From Heloderma charlesbogerti (taxonomy: Eukaryota > Chordata > Lepidosauria > Squamata > Helodermatidae), in assembly GCA_026122225.1 (NCBI GenBank), contig JANEZZ010000734.1:620001-684000 (forward strand): DNA of 64,000 nt, read 5' to 3'. Of the stretch, positions 33,594-44,845 are shown piece by piece (position 1 is the stretch's first letter; every line of letters starts with the position of its first letter). The translations under genes were made by a program, and so were the position numbers. The notes under the pieces were generated by a model, which searched no databases, was not told the DNA's origin, and saw only the letters and a program-made list of their open reading frames with translations.

Positions 33594-33599
33594 GTTATT

Positions 33600-34371
33600 C
33601 TATTTGCAAATAATTTTTTTACAAGTATCGAGGATCCTTCCACAAGGCAGTGTCACTATCTACATGAGCTGACATTTTTTGCTGCTAACTTGGGGTTCCA
33701 AGGAATGGAACATGTGGCTGGCTCTGGCATTACTTCACTGAATCAGTTCCAGCACAAAAAAATTCCTCCAAAGCGAAATACATGTGGAAAGTATGACTTA
33801 ATGGAAAATCCACATGGCTAGGGAGAAAGATCAACAAACAGAATCTTACTGTTTCCCTGCTTATGGATATAATCTGGAGGGGGGTGTCATATCAATTGAA
33901 TGTTTTCCATGTGCAACTTTACACATACTGTTTTTTGAGAAAATATATTTTCGACATAGCAGCCACACCACCACTGTCTTAGCCTCCAAATTGTCCTACC
34001 AAAGTATGAACAGCACAGAGCTGGTGGCAGGGGAAATAATGGCTTTAATCTGATGGTCTGTGGTTTGCCACATTATCTGACATGCCCAATTTGGTAGATG
34101 TGAAATGAGATGATGCCATGTTGCCAGGGAAGAGTGCCAAAGAAACTTTCCTCCAGACTTGCTGAAGGAGAAACATCTGGGAGTTGCCGAAATAGCTTCA
34201 ATATACTCTTCATTTTCCCATAATTTAAATGCATGCAGTCACTTATCTTCTGCAGACGTTAAAAAGTTGGGCAAGGTATTTCAGAACTAGCAAAAACAAG
34301 GAAGAGCTGCTGCTTCAGTCTTGCTATCTCCATAACCTCAGTAATCACAAATTTCTTCTTCAAAATCCATA
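33600..34371. other. Non-coding stretch, no gene seen
   Basis: Short open frames only; nothing recognised. Confidence 0.35.
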
Positions 34372-34432
34372 TTTTTGGCTTCAGCTATTGGGCAGTAGAG
34401 AAATGTAATTAATTAATTAATATAAAATAAAA
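34372..34432 (+). mobile_element. L2 LINE 3' terminus fragment
   Basis: ttggcttcagctattgggcagtagagaaatgtaattaattaa is a diverged L2 3' end (compare 30573-30637). Confidence 0.55.
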
Positions 34433-34452
34433 TAATGGACATGAACTACACC

Positions 34453-34595
34453 AGCTTTCCCCAATCTGCCACACTCCAGGTGTGCTGTACTATAACTTTC
34501 ATCATCCCTGGAAAGCAGAGTCAATGGTGGGTGGGGGTTATAGGAATTGTAATCTAGCACATCTGGAGGGCACCTGGTTGGGGAACGTTGGTCTA
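34453..34595. mobile_element. Small hAT-like MITE
   Basis: cagctttccccaatctgccacactccaggtg ... gtaatctagcacatctggagggcacctggttggggaacgttg are inverted arms of the 35964-36086 family. No matching octamers outside. Confidence 0.65.
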
Positions 34596-34753
34596 GGCCA
34601 TTGGCCTTCAACTGGTGGGTCTTTGATTGCAGGTCCACCTTATTGTGTATGTTGTTCCATTTTGTCTGTAATTACATTTTTTTTTAAAGAAAATGTGAAA
34701 GAGAGGGTAAAGCAGAAATATGGGAGGTAAAGGAGAGAGATAAGGAAAAAGAG

Positions 34754-35600
34754 GAACATAGAATTCTAGAGCTGAAAGAGACCGTGAAGGTCATATCGTT
34801 CAACCCTTGCTCACTGCAGGATAAACAAGCCTTCCCTGATTGATGTGCCCTGGGGAGCAGTCCCTGATTGACCAACCATGGGGGTTGGGGTGTCCCTGTT
34901 TGCCAGCCATGGGGGGTGTTTACATAATCGGATTTTTTTAAATGTATTTTTATTATTTTTGTTCTTTCTGTTATTGTCTGCTGTTAGGGAACCTACCTTG
35001 TTAGATATACTGTAGTTGATAAATCTTATAAATGAATGAATGAATGAATGAATGAAGTACAATGCAGAATGCAGTGACAGTATTCCTGACAGATGGCCAT
35101 TTCAACTCTCCGCGAGCCCATCACCTCCTGAGACAGTCTGTCCCACTCTTGAACTGCTCTTACTGTTAGGAAGCTTTTCCTAACGTGTAGCTAAAAAATC
35201 TGCCTGCAATTTTCACCCATTGATTCTAGGCTTGCTCTCTGGAGTTACAGAGAACAAGTTTGTTCCATCTTGTGTATGACAATCTCTCCTGGACATCTGA
35301 AGGCTGCTATCATGTCTCCTTTCATTTCTCCAGGCTAAATATCCTCAGCTCTTTCAACCATTCCCCTTAGGATTTGGTTTCCAGACACCTCATCATCCTG
35401 GTCATCCTTCCAAGCTTGCCAATGTCGTTCTTAAAATGTGATGCCCAGAACTGGAGATGCTGCCTGACCCATGCAGAATAGAGTGGATCTATTACTTCTC
35501 ATGAACTTGACACTATGCTTCAGTTAATACAGCATAAGATTGTATTTGCTGTTTTAACAGCTGCATCATACCGCTCGCTTATGTTTAGCTTGGATTGGAA
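34754..35600 (-). mobile_element. CR1 LINE 3' region, interrupted
   Basis: The left edge aacatagaattctagagctgaaagagacc is the antisense CR1 3' end. 35075-35600 continues with ggccatttcaactctc ... agcttttcctaacg ... ctctcctggacatctgaaggctgc ... catcctggtcatcc ... atgcccagaactgg, a classic antisense CR1 order. About 34827-35060 is foreign and ends in a (TGAA)n run, probably a short LINE/SINE insertion. Confidence 0.75.
35033..35056. repeat. (TGAA)n microsatellite
   Basis: Six TGAA units forming the tail of the insert in the CR1. Confidence 0.9.
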
Positions 35601-35955
35601 AGGACTGCTAGAATGTTGATATTGCTACCAAGTCAGGTCTCCCCCATCTTATAATTTTGCCTTTAATTTTTTAAAGTAGTAAACATTGAAAACTGGGTCC
35701 CAGGAAGCAAGCTGAGTTAATGGTGGATCCTGGTCTGAAAAAGTTAAAAACTAGTTGGGTACTTTTGTGGTCCCATTGATTCCAATAGGAAACATGTAAG
35801 CTCATGCTTGCAACTCTCCCATAGAATGCTATGGGAATTAAAGGCAAAATCATTAGACAGAAAAAAACTCCTACAACTCCCAGCATTCCTCAGCCAGCAT
35901 GAGTGTACTTGGCTTGGGACAGGGGACTATTATTATGCCATCAGTGTATATGACA
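35601..35955. other. Non-coding stretch
   Basis: Contains one MITE arm (ctacaactcccagcattcctcagccagcatg, about 35871-35902). Otherwise nothing recognised. Confidence 0.4.
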
Positions 35956-35963
35956 CTTTACAG

Positions 35964-36086
35964 CAGTGTTCCCCAACCTCCAAATGTTTTGGGCTACAAC
36001 CCCCAGCATTCTACTAGCCATGTTGGCTGGGGCTGATGGGAGATGAAGTCCAAAACATTTAGAGGGCACCAGGCTAGAGGAAGCTG
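35964..36086. mobile_element. Small hAT-like MITE, best-preserved copy
   Basis: The 123-bp element begins CAGTGTTCCCCAACCTCC and ends GAGGAAGCTG. The inner arms aaatgttttgggctacaaccccc and gggagatgaagtccaaaacattt pair. Flanks are ctttacag (35956-35963) and ctttgcag (36087-36094), an 8-bp duplication with one change. CAGTG ends plus 8 bp fit hAT. Relatives in the window: 14270-14850, 31666-31787, 34453-34595 and pieces at 3-45, 4311-4390 and 35871. Confidence 0.8.
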
Positions 36087-36261
36087 CTTTGCAGAATAAC
36101 ATAACCAAAAAAAGCCCTGAGTTACTTACAATCTAAATTTTGACAACAGTGTGAGGGGAGTTGACTGACGAAGGAAAGAGGAATTAAGAATGAGGTATTA
36201 TGGAAGCAAGAGACAATGAGTGGACTCATCTGAGAGCAGTCAGATGTAATATAAAAAGAGG

Positions 36262-36460
36262 AACATAGGAAGCTGCCTTCTATTGAGTCAGATCATTGGT
36301 CCATCTAGCCCAGTATAGTTGACACCGACTGGCAGTGGCTCTGTAGGGTTTCAGAATTTTTCTAGCCCAGCTTGGAATGCCAGGGATTGAACTTGAGACC
36401 TTCTGCATACAAAGCACAGACTGTACCACAGAGCCCTGGCACCTCCCAAAGAGAATTCAA
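36262..36460 (-). mobile_element. tRNA-derived SINE with CR1-like tail
   Basis: The left edge gaggaacataggaagctgcc is the tail. The antisense head at 36385-36455 contains a B box in reverse (gggattgaac) and an A-box-like reverse (tgtaccacagagcc). Best-preserved tail of three copies in the window. Confidence 0.75.
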
Positions 36461-37683
36461 CAGAGCTTCCTTTAGTTTTGTAATTGAAAAGATAGGTGTA
36501 CACACAGGCAAATTGAACCTTGGGTCAGCCATCTGTCTTGTCTTTGCCCACTTGTTCACTTGCCTTCTTTACTGCTGCACTTCATCATCCAGCCAGGGCA
36601 AGTTAAAGTATTGTGCAGTCAAGTCCTTCAGATGGAGACTGGTCTGCTGCATGTTAGGGTGCATGTTTGTGCAGGACAAGGAAGGAAGGAAGGGCTCTAA
36701 CCACAACCCAACTTATGCACCAGTTGCAGGTCACCATGTTAACTTTCCTAAGGAGGAATCGGAGGTAGTAGTGATAGCTGGTGGATGAGTGGGAATGGAC
36801 AAGACTGATTGCTGAGCTATTGCTTAATTTGCTGGTACATAAGTCTGCCTTTTCAGCTAGGCTTGGAATATGGGAAAGGATATATGGGATATGAGAACAG
36901 ACAGTTAAGAGAGGACAAAGCCAGGGAGGACTTAAAACAATTAAACTCATTCCACACCTTAATAGAATAACAGTATCCATAACCTCAGATAAATCCAGGT
37001 TCTTAAACCCATCTATCAGATAACTTTTATAAGATTTTATTGAGAAAGTCATACTTTTCCTTTCTTTTCATGTGCTCTTTTAATCTGAGTGAACGCCATG
37101 ATATATCATATATCTTTACTGTAGAGGTGACTTTCTTCTCAGTTCCCTGATACAGTCATTAAAATAATTAAATCCAAACTCTCCATGTCATAAATAGTGT
37201 TTTATACTGATCCATTTTGTTTAGCTGCTCGATTTGTTTCTGCTAAGACCAATTGTTATTATGCTCAAAGAAAATAAATGGGGGGGTAATACAAAAATCA
37301 TTCTACAGGTAAAAGGTTTCTGGCTTTCTAGTTTATTAAAATTAGGGCTACGTTTCCATTGGATGTTACTTATTTTCTAACCCCCTCCCCTCACACACAC
37401 ACAACCCCAAACTCTAATAATAATAAGGTTCCTTTTTTATGTGTGTCTCTAAAAAGGCCAATTATTTCTCATACATTCTGTTTCTGTTCTGGAACCAAAG
37501 GGAGATCACTTGAAAATGCTCCTGAGGGATTCCTGTGTAGTCGTATTCACACCTTCAAAAATGTGTAGGTTCAATATGTGGAAGCTGGGGTTCCTTGCTT
37601 CCAACTTCAAAATTATATGAATTGTCTGTATACAGTATTTTCTGTAAAACACTGTAATTAGCAAAGAAGGACAGAAAGAAGGA
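36461..37683. other. Unique-looking non-coding DNA
   Basis: 1.2 kb of AT-rich sequence; no recognised repeat or coding pattern. Confidence 0.4.
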
Positions 37684-38652
37684 CAGGGCTCAGTCCTGGG
37701 CCCAGTGCTCTTCAGCATTTTTATTAATGACTTGGAAGAGGAGGTGCAGGGAATGCTGATCAGATTTGCAGATGACACAAAATTGGGCGGGATAGCTAAT
37801 ACTTTGGAAGACAGAAACAAAATTCAAAGTGATCTGGATAGACTGGAGCGCTGGGCAGAAAACAACAGAATGACATTTCATAGGGATAAATGCCAAGTTC
37901 TGCACCTAGGAAAAAGAAACCAAATGCACAGTTACAAGATGGGGGATATGTGGCTCAACAACACTACAAGTGAGAAGGATCTTCGAATTGTTGTAGATCA
38001 CAAGCTGAATATGAGCCAACAATGCGATGTGGCTGCAAAAAAGGCCAATGCTATTTTGGGCTGCATTAATAGAAGCATAGCTTCCAAATCCCGGGAAGTG
38101 CTAGTTTCCCTCTACTCAGCACTGGTTAGGCCTCATCTGGAGTACTGTGTCCAGTTCTGGGCACTGCACTTTAAGAAGGATGTAGACAAACTGGAGAGGG
38201 TTCAGAAGAGGGCAACAAAGATGATCAGGGGACTGGAAACAAAGCCCTATGAGGAGAGACTGAAAGAACTGGGCATGTTTAGCCTTGAGAATAGAAGACT
38301 GAGGGGAGATATGATAGCGCTCTTCAAGTACTTGAAAGGTTGTCACAGACAGGAAGGCCAGGATCTCTTCGCGATCATCCCAGAATGCAGGACACGGAAT
38401 AATGGGCTCAAGTTACAGGAAGCCAGATTCTGGCTGAACATCAGGAAAAGCTTCCTGACTGTTAGAGCAATACGACAATGGAACCAATTCCCTAGGGAGG
38501 TGGTGGGCTCTCCCACACTGAAGGCATTCAAGACGAGGCTAGACAACCATCTGTCAGGGATGCTCTGACTTAGATTCCTGCATTGAGCAAGGGGTTGGAC
38601 CTGATGGCCTTGTAGGCCCCTTCCAACCCCACTATTCTGTGATTCAATGATA
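37684..38652 (+). mobile_element. CR1 LINE, 5'-truncated, well preserved
   Basis: Starts abruptly at cagggctcagtcctgggccc within the reverse-transcriptase region and ends in CR1-type 8-bp terminal units (attctgtg attcaatg) after the usual gatggccttgtaggccccttccaac 3' UTR. The 5' truncation is typical of CR1. It is the least decayed LINE in the window: its coding part has no stop. Confidence 0.9.
37705..38568 (+). pseudogene. CR1 ORF2 C-terminal fragment, uninterrupted
   Basis: A 287-codon open frame encoding the second half of the CR1 reverse transcriptase, which would prime cDNA synthesis at a nicked target. Visible in order: SIFINDLEEE, catalytic FADD (37765-37776), LERWAENNRMTFHRDKCQVL, LGKRNQ, the EKDLRIVVDHKL segment, LVSLYSALVRPHLEYCVQFW, LERVQKRATKMIRGLE, ERLKELGMFSLENRRLRGD, FWLNIRKSFLTVRAIRQWNQFPREVV and FKTRLDNHL. 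The endonuclease and finger parts upstream are missing, so the polypeptide would not work. The ATG is internal to the original frame. Marked as pseudogene because the element is truncated, although the frame is clean. Confidence 0.9.
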
Positions 38653-39337
38653 CAGAAATGCCCCAAGCCAGCACTCTCCCACTGCATGTGACTGGGAATT
38701 GTGAAGGCAGGATCCATTGCCATTATGTAGGAGCCTGCTGTGTGTGAAAAGTCCAATCCACTCAGGGGTGGAATTCTTAACACAAGAAGAAGGTAGGCCT
38801 CATAGATGATATAACGTTCATCCCTCACCATGAACATGAACATTCATCCCTCACAACGTGCTTCTCTATTCTTCATCATCCTGAACAGACCATCAGTTCT
38901 GAAAATTAATCAAACACATTACGTCAAATTGTGGCTCAGTGTTAAGCTCCTAGACTAAGTGGCAAGCCAAACAAATATAGAACAAATCTGAGACATGTCT
39001 ATCATTTTCTCTTAACATAACATAATTCAAAAGTACTGAGACCCCAAGATAATAACTAGGTACCCTGATTTTCACCCCTGAATCCACTACTCAGCCAAAA
39101 ATGTACACAACTGACATAGGACAGCATTGTTAGGGAATTCAGAGCAGCTCTTGTTAAGTAGAACAACTTTTCAGCCTCCTTAAAATGCATGAAGAATGCA
39201 TTGTGAGGAGCATTTCTCCTGGAGAAATTGTTTCATGCATTAACCCCACCTTCCATGAGCAGTGAGATGTTTGAAGGGCAATTGCTGTACGGTTGCTTGC
39301 ATTCAGCAAGGAGTTAACTGGTCTTGGACTTAATGAG
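38653..39337. other. Non-coding stretch, no gene seen
   Basis: Nothing recognised. Confidence 0.35.
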
Positions 39338-39345
39338 GCTACAAC

Positions 39346-39532
39346 CAGTGGAGGCTGGTGGCTTCGATGTCAGTGGGGCAGTGGTTTCAGTCAGAACCAG
39401 TCAGAACTCTAAAAGAGTTAGCCAAGGTGCTCCCCCACACCTTGGATAGCTTTTTAGAGTTCTGAGTGGTTCTGACTGAAACCCAGAGCAGATTCACCAC
39501 CCCTCTGACACCATAGCCACCAGCCTCCACTG
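39346..39532. mobile_element. hAT-like MITE, 'gtggaggctggtggc' family, copy 2
   Basis: Begins CAGTGGAGGCTGGTGGC and ends GCCACCAGCCTCCACTG, perfect 17-bp terminal inverted repeats. Inner arms tcagaactctaaaa and ttttagagttctga also pair. Flanks are gctacaac (39338-39345) and gctgctac (39533-39540), 6 of 8 matching. Confidence 0.8.
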
Positions 39533-39540
39533 GCTGCTAC

Positions 39541-41990
39541 TTAATTAACAAACATGTGACAGTGGGGGGGGGGGAGAGAAGGCTGTCCTTTATTCTTGCT
39601 CCCTTAAGGAGCTGGCTTGGCTGCCCATGCTGCATTTAGGCTCCTTAGGCAATTGGCTCAGGCCTGAGCCTTTTGCTCTGGTGAAGTCTTATGCATTAGT
39701 TTTCATTTGGGCTAAGTGTGGGTCCCATTTCCAGCAGTTGCCCAAAAATCTTCTGGGTGGTCATGCCTGTCCTTACAGGCATGTCTGATTTCACAAGCTA
39801 TGGGCCTTACCACACACCCCTTTTGCATTCAGTTCTGTACAGATCCCTACATGACACTCCAGGGAAGGCCAATCAGGAAGGCACGAAAACAAATAGTTCT
39901 CAAACCCCAATCAGGTGACCAGCTAAAGCCTGGGATAGAGCCTGCACCCTGAGAGTGGGTAGGTTTCATGGCCTACCTAGCTGTCCAAAGACGAAGCCAC
40001 ATTGGGAGAGTTCTTATGTACGCCTCACCACAGTCTTGCAACCCCCAAATCTGGTGAGACACATAAATCCCACACCTCATGAGATTTCCCCTTTTTTAGC
40101 TCTTGTGATGGATGGAAGGGAGATTTCCCTTCCACAGCATCCGGAAGACTTCCTGAGCATCGATCCTCACTGGCAATAGTGACCAGGGGCCACACAGGTA
40201 AGGCCACAATCAGGGGTGTATGTGTGTGTGTGTGTGTGTGGGGGGGGCTTTTCCTGGTGGGGGGCTTTTCCAGAGAGCACTGAAGACTGTGATACCTACT
40301 TACCAACATCCACACTGAGGATGGTAGAACAGGCAAGCAGCTTACAGGCAGTGCTGGTCTATAAAGCAGCAAACAAAAGCACCTCTTCAAACAGAAGCAA
40401 ACAAAAGCAAAAGATCAACTTCTACAAGCCAGGTGTAAAACTCAGATGTCTTTGCCTTTTGTTGGCTACATTACAACTCCCAGTCATTTTTTTTCGAGCA
40501 GTGGTGTTGTGGTGGTAAATTGTGAAGTGCAGACACTCATGAAGGAGGGTCCAAAAATTCAGGCAGCTATATCAACAAACCAGTTCTAGTACTTTTCATC
40601 TCTACTAGGAGCAGGACTTTTGTAAATGTGATGGGTCTTAATCTTAACTGCCCATTCAAGACCAAGCCACCACAAAATACATGCATTAGAACAGGGAAAG
40701 TTCATTTTACCTCAGCTACTGTGAGAATTGCAGCTATGCTCAGAAGGAACAGGGAGGTCTGAAGGGGTAGCTGGTGACATCAGCATCCCTGCTAATTAAA
40801 AAAAAGTGCTGGCACTGTGTCCCTGTGAGCCCCGGCTCTACTACACCACTGGAACCAGGAATGTGGGTCATGTCTTAGCTTTGGATAAGCTCAAAGGCAA
40901 TGGTGCTTTCTGTGGACATTTCCATCCCCATGAAAAGCACCCCCTTTTATTATTTTGGGGAGGGTCCATGCAAGTGGAGAACACTTTCTGTGGAGGCCTC
41001 TCCATTGCTAAGGCAACTTGGTCACTGCTATCTGTCTTGTGAATGTAGTGTGGTTGCCTTGACAATTGGGACATTCCCTTTCTTCACCAACTTAGAGTCT
41101 AAATTGCTATGGGAAGGGAAGGAAACGTCCCTGTCACCAAGGCCGACATGCAGTGTTGTCTTGCCCTCAGCCTCTTTGCCTTAGCAACAGAGATGTTCCC
41201 TTCTCTCTCCACACCAATGAAGGCAAAACACTGCCTGTGTTTGCCCTCAAGTGATGTTGTCCCCCAGCCAAATCTCCTGTGTTCAAGAATGTAGTTTTAT
41301 TACAGAACAGAAATAATACTAATATATATTTCAGCTTCTTGCAGAAATGAAAGGTTGATTACACAACCAACATTCATCTTTCACTGGCAATTCTTTGGTT
41401 AAATGTAGGGGGAGATAGAAAAAGGAGGAGCTTAATGCCAAATATGGAGAGGGGAGGGCAGTAGGCGCCAGAAAGGTGAACAAATCCTACTGTTCCTTAC
41501 AGAGGGGGAAAAGTCAGAATATAAACAGTCTTGTTGGCAGTGGGGCCATTTTACAGAGAGAGGGAGAGATGGGGAGGGAATGGAGTTAGAGCAGAGAAAG
41601 AGGCAGTGGGCGGGGCACAGATATTACTTCTCCTTGAGTGGAGAAGAGGATTGTCTCCTTCAGGGGCATACTATAGATCAGGAATCCCCTCCCCTTTGGG
41701 GCTGGTGAGCACATTTGGATTTTTAAAAAATATATTACTATTATTATAACTTAAAAAAACACATTATAATAGTTAACAATTACTTATGGTGCACATGATG
41801 TCAAGATGTTCTCTAAATGATCAGTGATTTGCTCAGATCACTAAAAAAGAAAGAAGAAAGCGTAGGGAGAGTAAAGTGGCATTGAAACAACAGCAGAAGA
41901 GGAAACAAGAGCTGTGAACAGCAACAAAAGGGGTTCTTCTTAAATAGTATAATTATTAACATAGATTATTATTTTTTTAATAAGGAAACA
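39541..41990. other. Unique-looking non-coding DNA
   Basis: 2.4 kb without recognised elements; several short overlapping open frames near 39720-40520 and 40806-41290 have no family resemblance. Contains a G run at 39566 and a (TG)n run at 40221-40240. Confidence 0.4.
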
Positions 41991-42098
41991 TGTTTGTTTG
42001 TTTGTTTATTCATTCATTCATTCATTCATTTCTATACCACCCAATAGCCAAAGCTCTCTGGGCGGTTCACAAAAATTAAAACCAAAGAGCACACAATA
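41991..42098 (-). mobile_element. L2 LINE 3' terminus fragment
   Basis: tgtttgtttgtttgtttattcattcattc ... tctataccacccaatagccaaagctctctgggcggttcac is the antisense L2 3' end including its simple tail. Confidence 0.75.
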
Positions 42099-42102
42099 AA
42101 AC

Positions 42103-42145
<43 letters not shown>

Positions 42146-42175
42146 GTGCGCGCATGCGCACATGCGCACGCACAC
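42103..42175. repeat. 73-bp alternating (TA)(TG)(CG) tract
   Basis: TA units, then TG units, then a CG-rich palindromic end (tgcgtgcgcgcatgcgcacatgcgcacgcaca region). Purine-pyrimidine alternation is unbroken for 73 bases, a strong Z-DNA-type pattern. Confidence 0.95.
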
Positions 42176-42326
42176 TTCAAGAACATAAGTGCTGTAAAGC
42201 TTAAAGCATAATTTAGTTTCTTACTGTAAATTCAGCTAAAAAACATATACTCTTAGGTTAATCATGGAAAAGTTAGTCATATAGTCCAGTACTGGTCTCC
42301 AAACTGTTGTGCCTGTTTCAGTGGCT

Positions 42327-43935
42327 CATTGTGGGCCCACCACACCACCCCGTACAGTCATATGAGAAAAGTGAATTTGATTGGTTTGGCTCATTTGGAA
42401 GTGGTCATTCCAGGCCATTTTCTAGAATATAGTCATTTGCCTGGAATGGGTACTTGAACGTAGTTTCTGTTGAGGTTTTGTGGCTTACTGCATCCTTCCC
42501 ATGTAGTTATGTGCGACTGGAGAATTTGAGAGAGTTGGCTCATGTGGAAGTAGGGATGTACGAAAGTTACTTACCGTTTCGCGGATCTGCTTCGCGGTGG
42601 GGGGGGAGGCACTCCGTCCCTCCCCCCGGAATCCTCGACAGGGAGCGAGGCGCTCCGTCCCTCCCCTCGGTGTCCTGCCTGGCCAGCTCCGCTCCGTGGG
42701 GATTCCGCGGAGACGCCTACTCCGCCAGCAGCCAGACATCCGGCCGCTGGGTAGCAGGGATGCAAATGGCGGCTGCTGTAGCCGCTGCCGTTTGCGTCCC
42801 AGTATTCAACCGTGATAGGCTACGTAAAGACTTACGTAGCCTATCACGTCTGGGTTTTTTAAAAAAAAAACGCGTACGCAAATGGCGGCAGCTACGGCGG
42901 CCGCCATTTGCGTTCCTTATTTTTCGCCGTCTTAGTCTATGTAAATATTTATGTAGACTATTACGATGAAAATAAAGGGGAACGCAAATAGCGTAGTGGG
43001 CGCTATTTGCGTTCCTCTTTATTTTCACCGCAATAGTCTATGTAAATATTTACGTAGACTAAGACGGTGAAAAATAAGGAACGCAAATGGCGGCAGCCAT
43101 AGCTGCTGCCATTTGTGTACGCGTTTTTGTTTTTTGTTTTTTTTAACCCAGACGTGATAGGCTACGTAAGTCTTTACGTAGCCTATCACGTCTATGTGAA
43201 AAAAAACCCAAAAACAAAAGACCAGATTGCAAATGGCGGTGGTGGCAGCCGGTCGGAAGACCAGCCGCCGCCAAAGCCACCGCTGGAGCCACCGCCATCC
43301 GGAACATCCGCCCCAGGTAAGTCTCATCCTGGGGGGGATCCGCAGGGGGTGGGGGGGTGGCAGGCTGTTCCGCCACGGATTTCGGGGGGCCAAATGCCAG
43401 TGCATCCCTCCCACACAATTGGGAGTGCATTCCAATTGCATCCCTCCCACACAGTCATGTGTGACTGGTGAATTTGGTCTATTTAGCTCATTTGGAAGTG
43501 GCGTTCTGGGCCATTTTTGTTCTGGGCCTCACTGAAATCCGTGGTGGAATTCTCTGCCATCCCTACATGGAAGTTGCTGTCCCAGGCCATTTTTTGAGAA
43601 TGCCAGCTATTGCCCGGATTGGATATTGGAACATGGTTTCTGTGGAAATTTTGTGGCTGATTGCATCCCTCCCACACACTCATGTGTGACTGGTGAATTT
43701 GGTCTATTTAGCTCATTTGGAAGTAGCGTTCTGGGCCATTTTTCAAGAATATGGACTATTGCCCAGAACAGGTACCTGAACATGGTTTCTGTGGAAGTTT
43801 TGTGGCTTATTGTATCAGTCTCATGTAGATATATGTGACTGGGCAATTTGGTTGATTTGGCTCATTTGGAAGTGACCCTGCCGGGCCATTCTGTTTTGTT
43901 CCAGATGTGTTCTGGGCATCATGGAGTTAATAATA
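42327..43935. repeat. 149-150-bp tandem repeat array, interrupted
   Basis: Units start near ttttgtggc at 42476, 43649 and 43798; a first partial unit lies before 42476 and a last partial unit runs to about 43935. Shared phrases: gtgactgg.gaatttg, ggctcatttggaagtg, caggccatttt, aagaatatgg.ctattgcc, acatggtttctgtgg. The spacing 43649 to 43798 is 149. From 42476 to 43649, after removing the 1015-bp insert and 8-bp duplication, it is 150. No coding pattern. Confidence 0.85.
42551..43565. mobile_element. Foldback hAT-like element, copy C
   Basis: Begins TAGGGATGTACGAAAG and ends TCTCTGCCATCCCTA, inserted in a satellite unit. Flanks are tgtggaag (42543-42550) and catggaag (43566-43573), which fit an original cgtggaag that lost its CpG differently on each side. 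Axis near 42997. Each arm carries a 36-bp hairpin (42812-42847, 43154-43189), CAAATGGCGGC inverted pairs and TAGTCTAYGTAAA hairpins. The right arm is about 121 bp longer than the left because a satellite-like segment lies at about 43415-43535. Open frames of up to 171 codons here are by-products of GC-rich symmetry. Confidence 0.8.
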
Positions 43936-44506
43936 ATAATTTTCCAAGGGTTTCTGTCCTAAAATATTGTTCTCAGGTGTCTCTAACACATGCCGTGGTG
44001 TTTGGCATGTTTTTTTTCTTAAGTGAAGAGCCCGTTCTGGGTTTTACACCTTCCCTCTAAATCTGCATTACGAATAGGCTTTATGGAATTAAACAAACAG
44101 AGCAGTGGGTCAGTATTAATTTTAAATGAAAGATCCAATTTATAACATTAACAACCACGTTCCAATATGGAGTGGCTCTATATATCTACACCACATGTGT
44201 GTGAAGTCTGCTTTATTGCTTGCCCAGTAAACACTTCCCTGAACTCTGTTTATAGCTCTTGTAAACCTTCAGTAGGGTCATGTACCATTGTCAAATAACC
44301 TTAAAGCTGCCTTCTTTGTAGTTAAGCAACATCAAGAATTGAGAACCATTATTAAACAAAGCCATATGACAAAGAATGGTTAGGAGTTTTTTTCAGAGAA
44401 AACATTACCCCTGCCCTACAAGCTGCCATTTGGCCCAACAAATGTTTGTTGGTGCAAATTTAGCAAAACTCTTGTCTCAACCAACCATCAATGCTTATAT
44501 TCTAAC
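43936..44506. other. Non-coding stretch, no gene seen
   Basis: Nothing recognised. Confidence 0.35.
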
Positions 44507-44845
44507 TAGGAATGTGTGAATCAGCAAAACCTGAGCTTGTCAAAGTTCTCCAAATTCTACCTCAGAGCTTCTTCCTACTCATGTCTGTATCAATGTGCTT
44601 TAATTTTTTTTGTTTTGCACAAAAATGTACGTGTATTTTGTGCACGTGTTCCCAATGACATATCAATTGTGCACATTTTTGAAATCTATGCATTTTTCTC
44701 TCATTGAGTTAAGTGTATTCGTGCATATTTTTCAAAAATACACATTTTTAATGCACATTCTCCCCAGTGTATACACTTTTCAAACACATTTTTGTTCTTG
44801 TTGTTCTGTGAATCACATTGCAAACTCGGAAACTTGGGGTCTGTG
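44507..44845. mobile_element. Degraded hAT-like element
   Basis: Begins taggaatgtgtgaatcag and contains repeated gcacaaaaatgtac / gcacatttttgaa / atacacattttt phrases as in 14313-14737 and 7951-8330. No right terminus or duplication found. Confidence 0.5.

Noticed and set aside
42454..43028. Open frames of 100-171 codons on both strands in the foldback arms
   Set aside because: They mirror each other because the DNA is palindromic and GC-rich; the translations repeat the hairpin modules and match no protein family I know.
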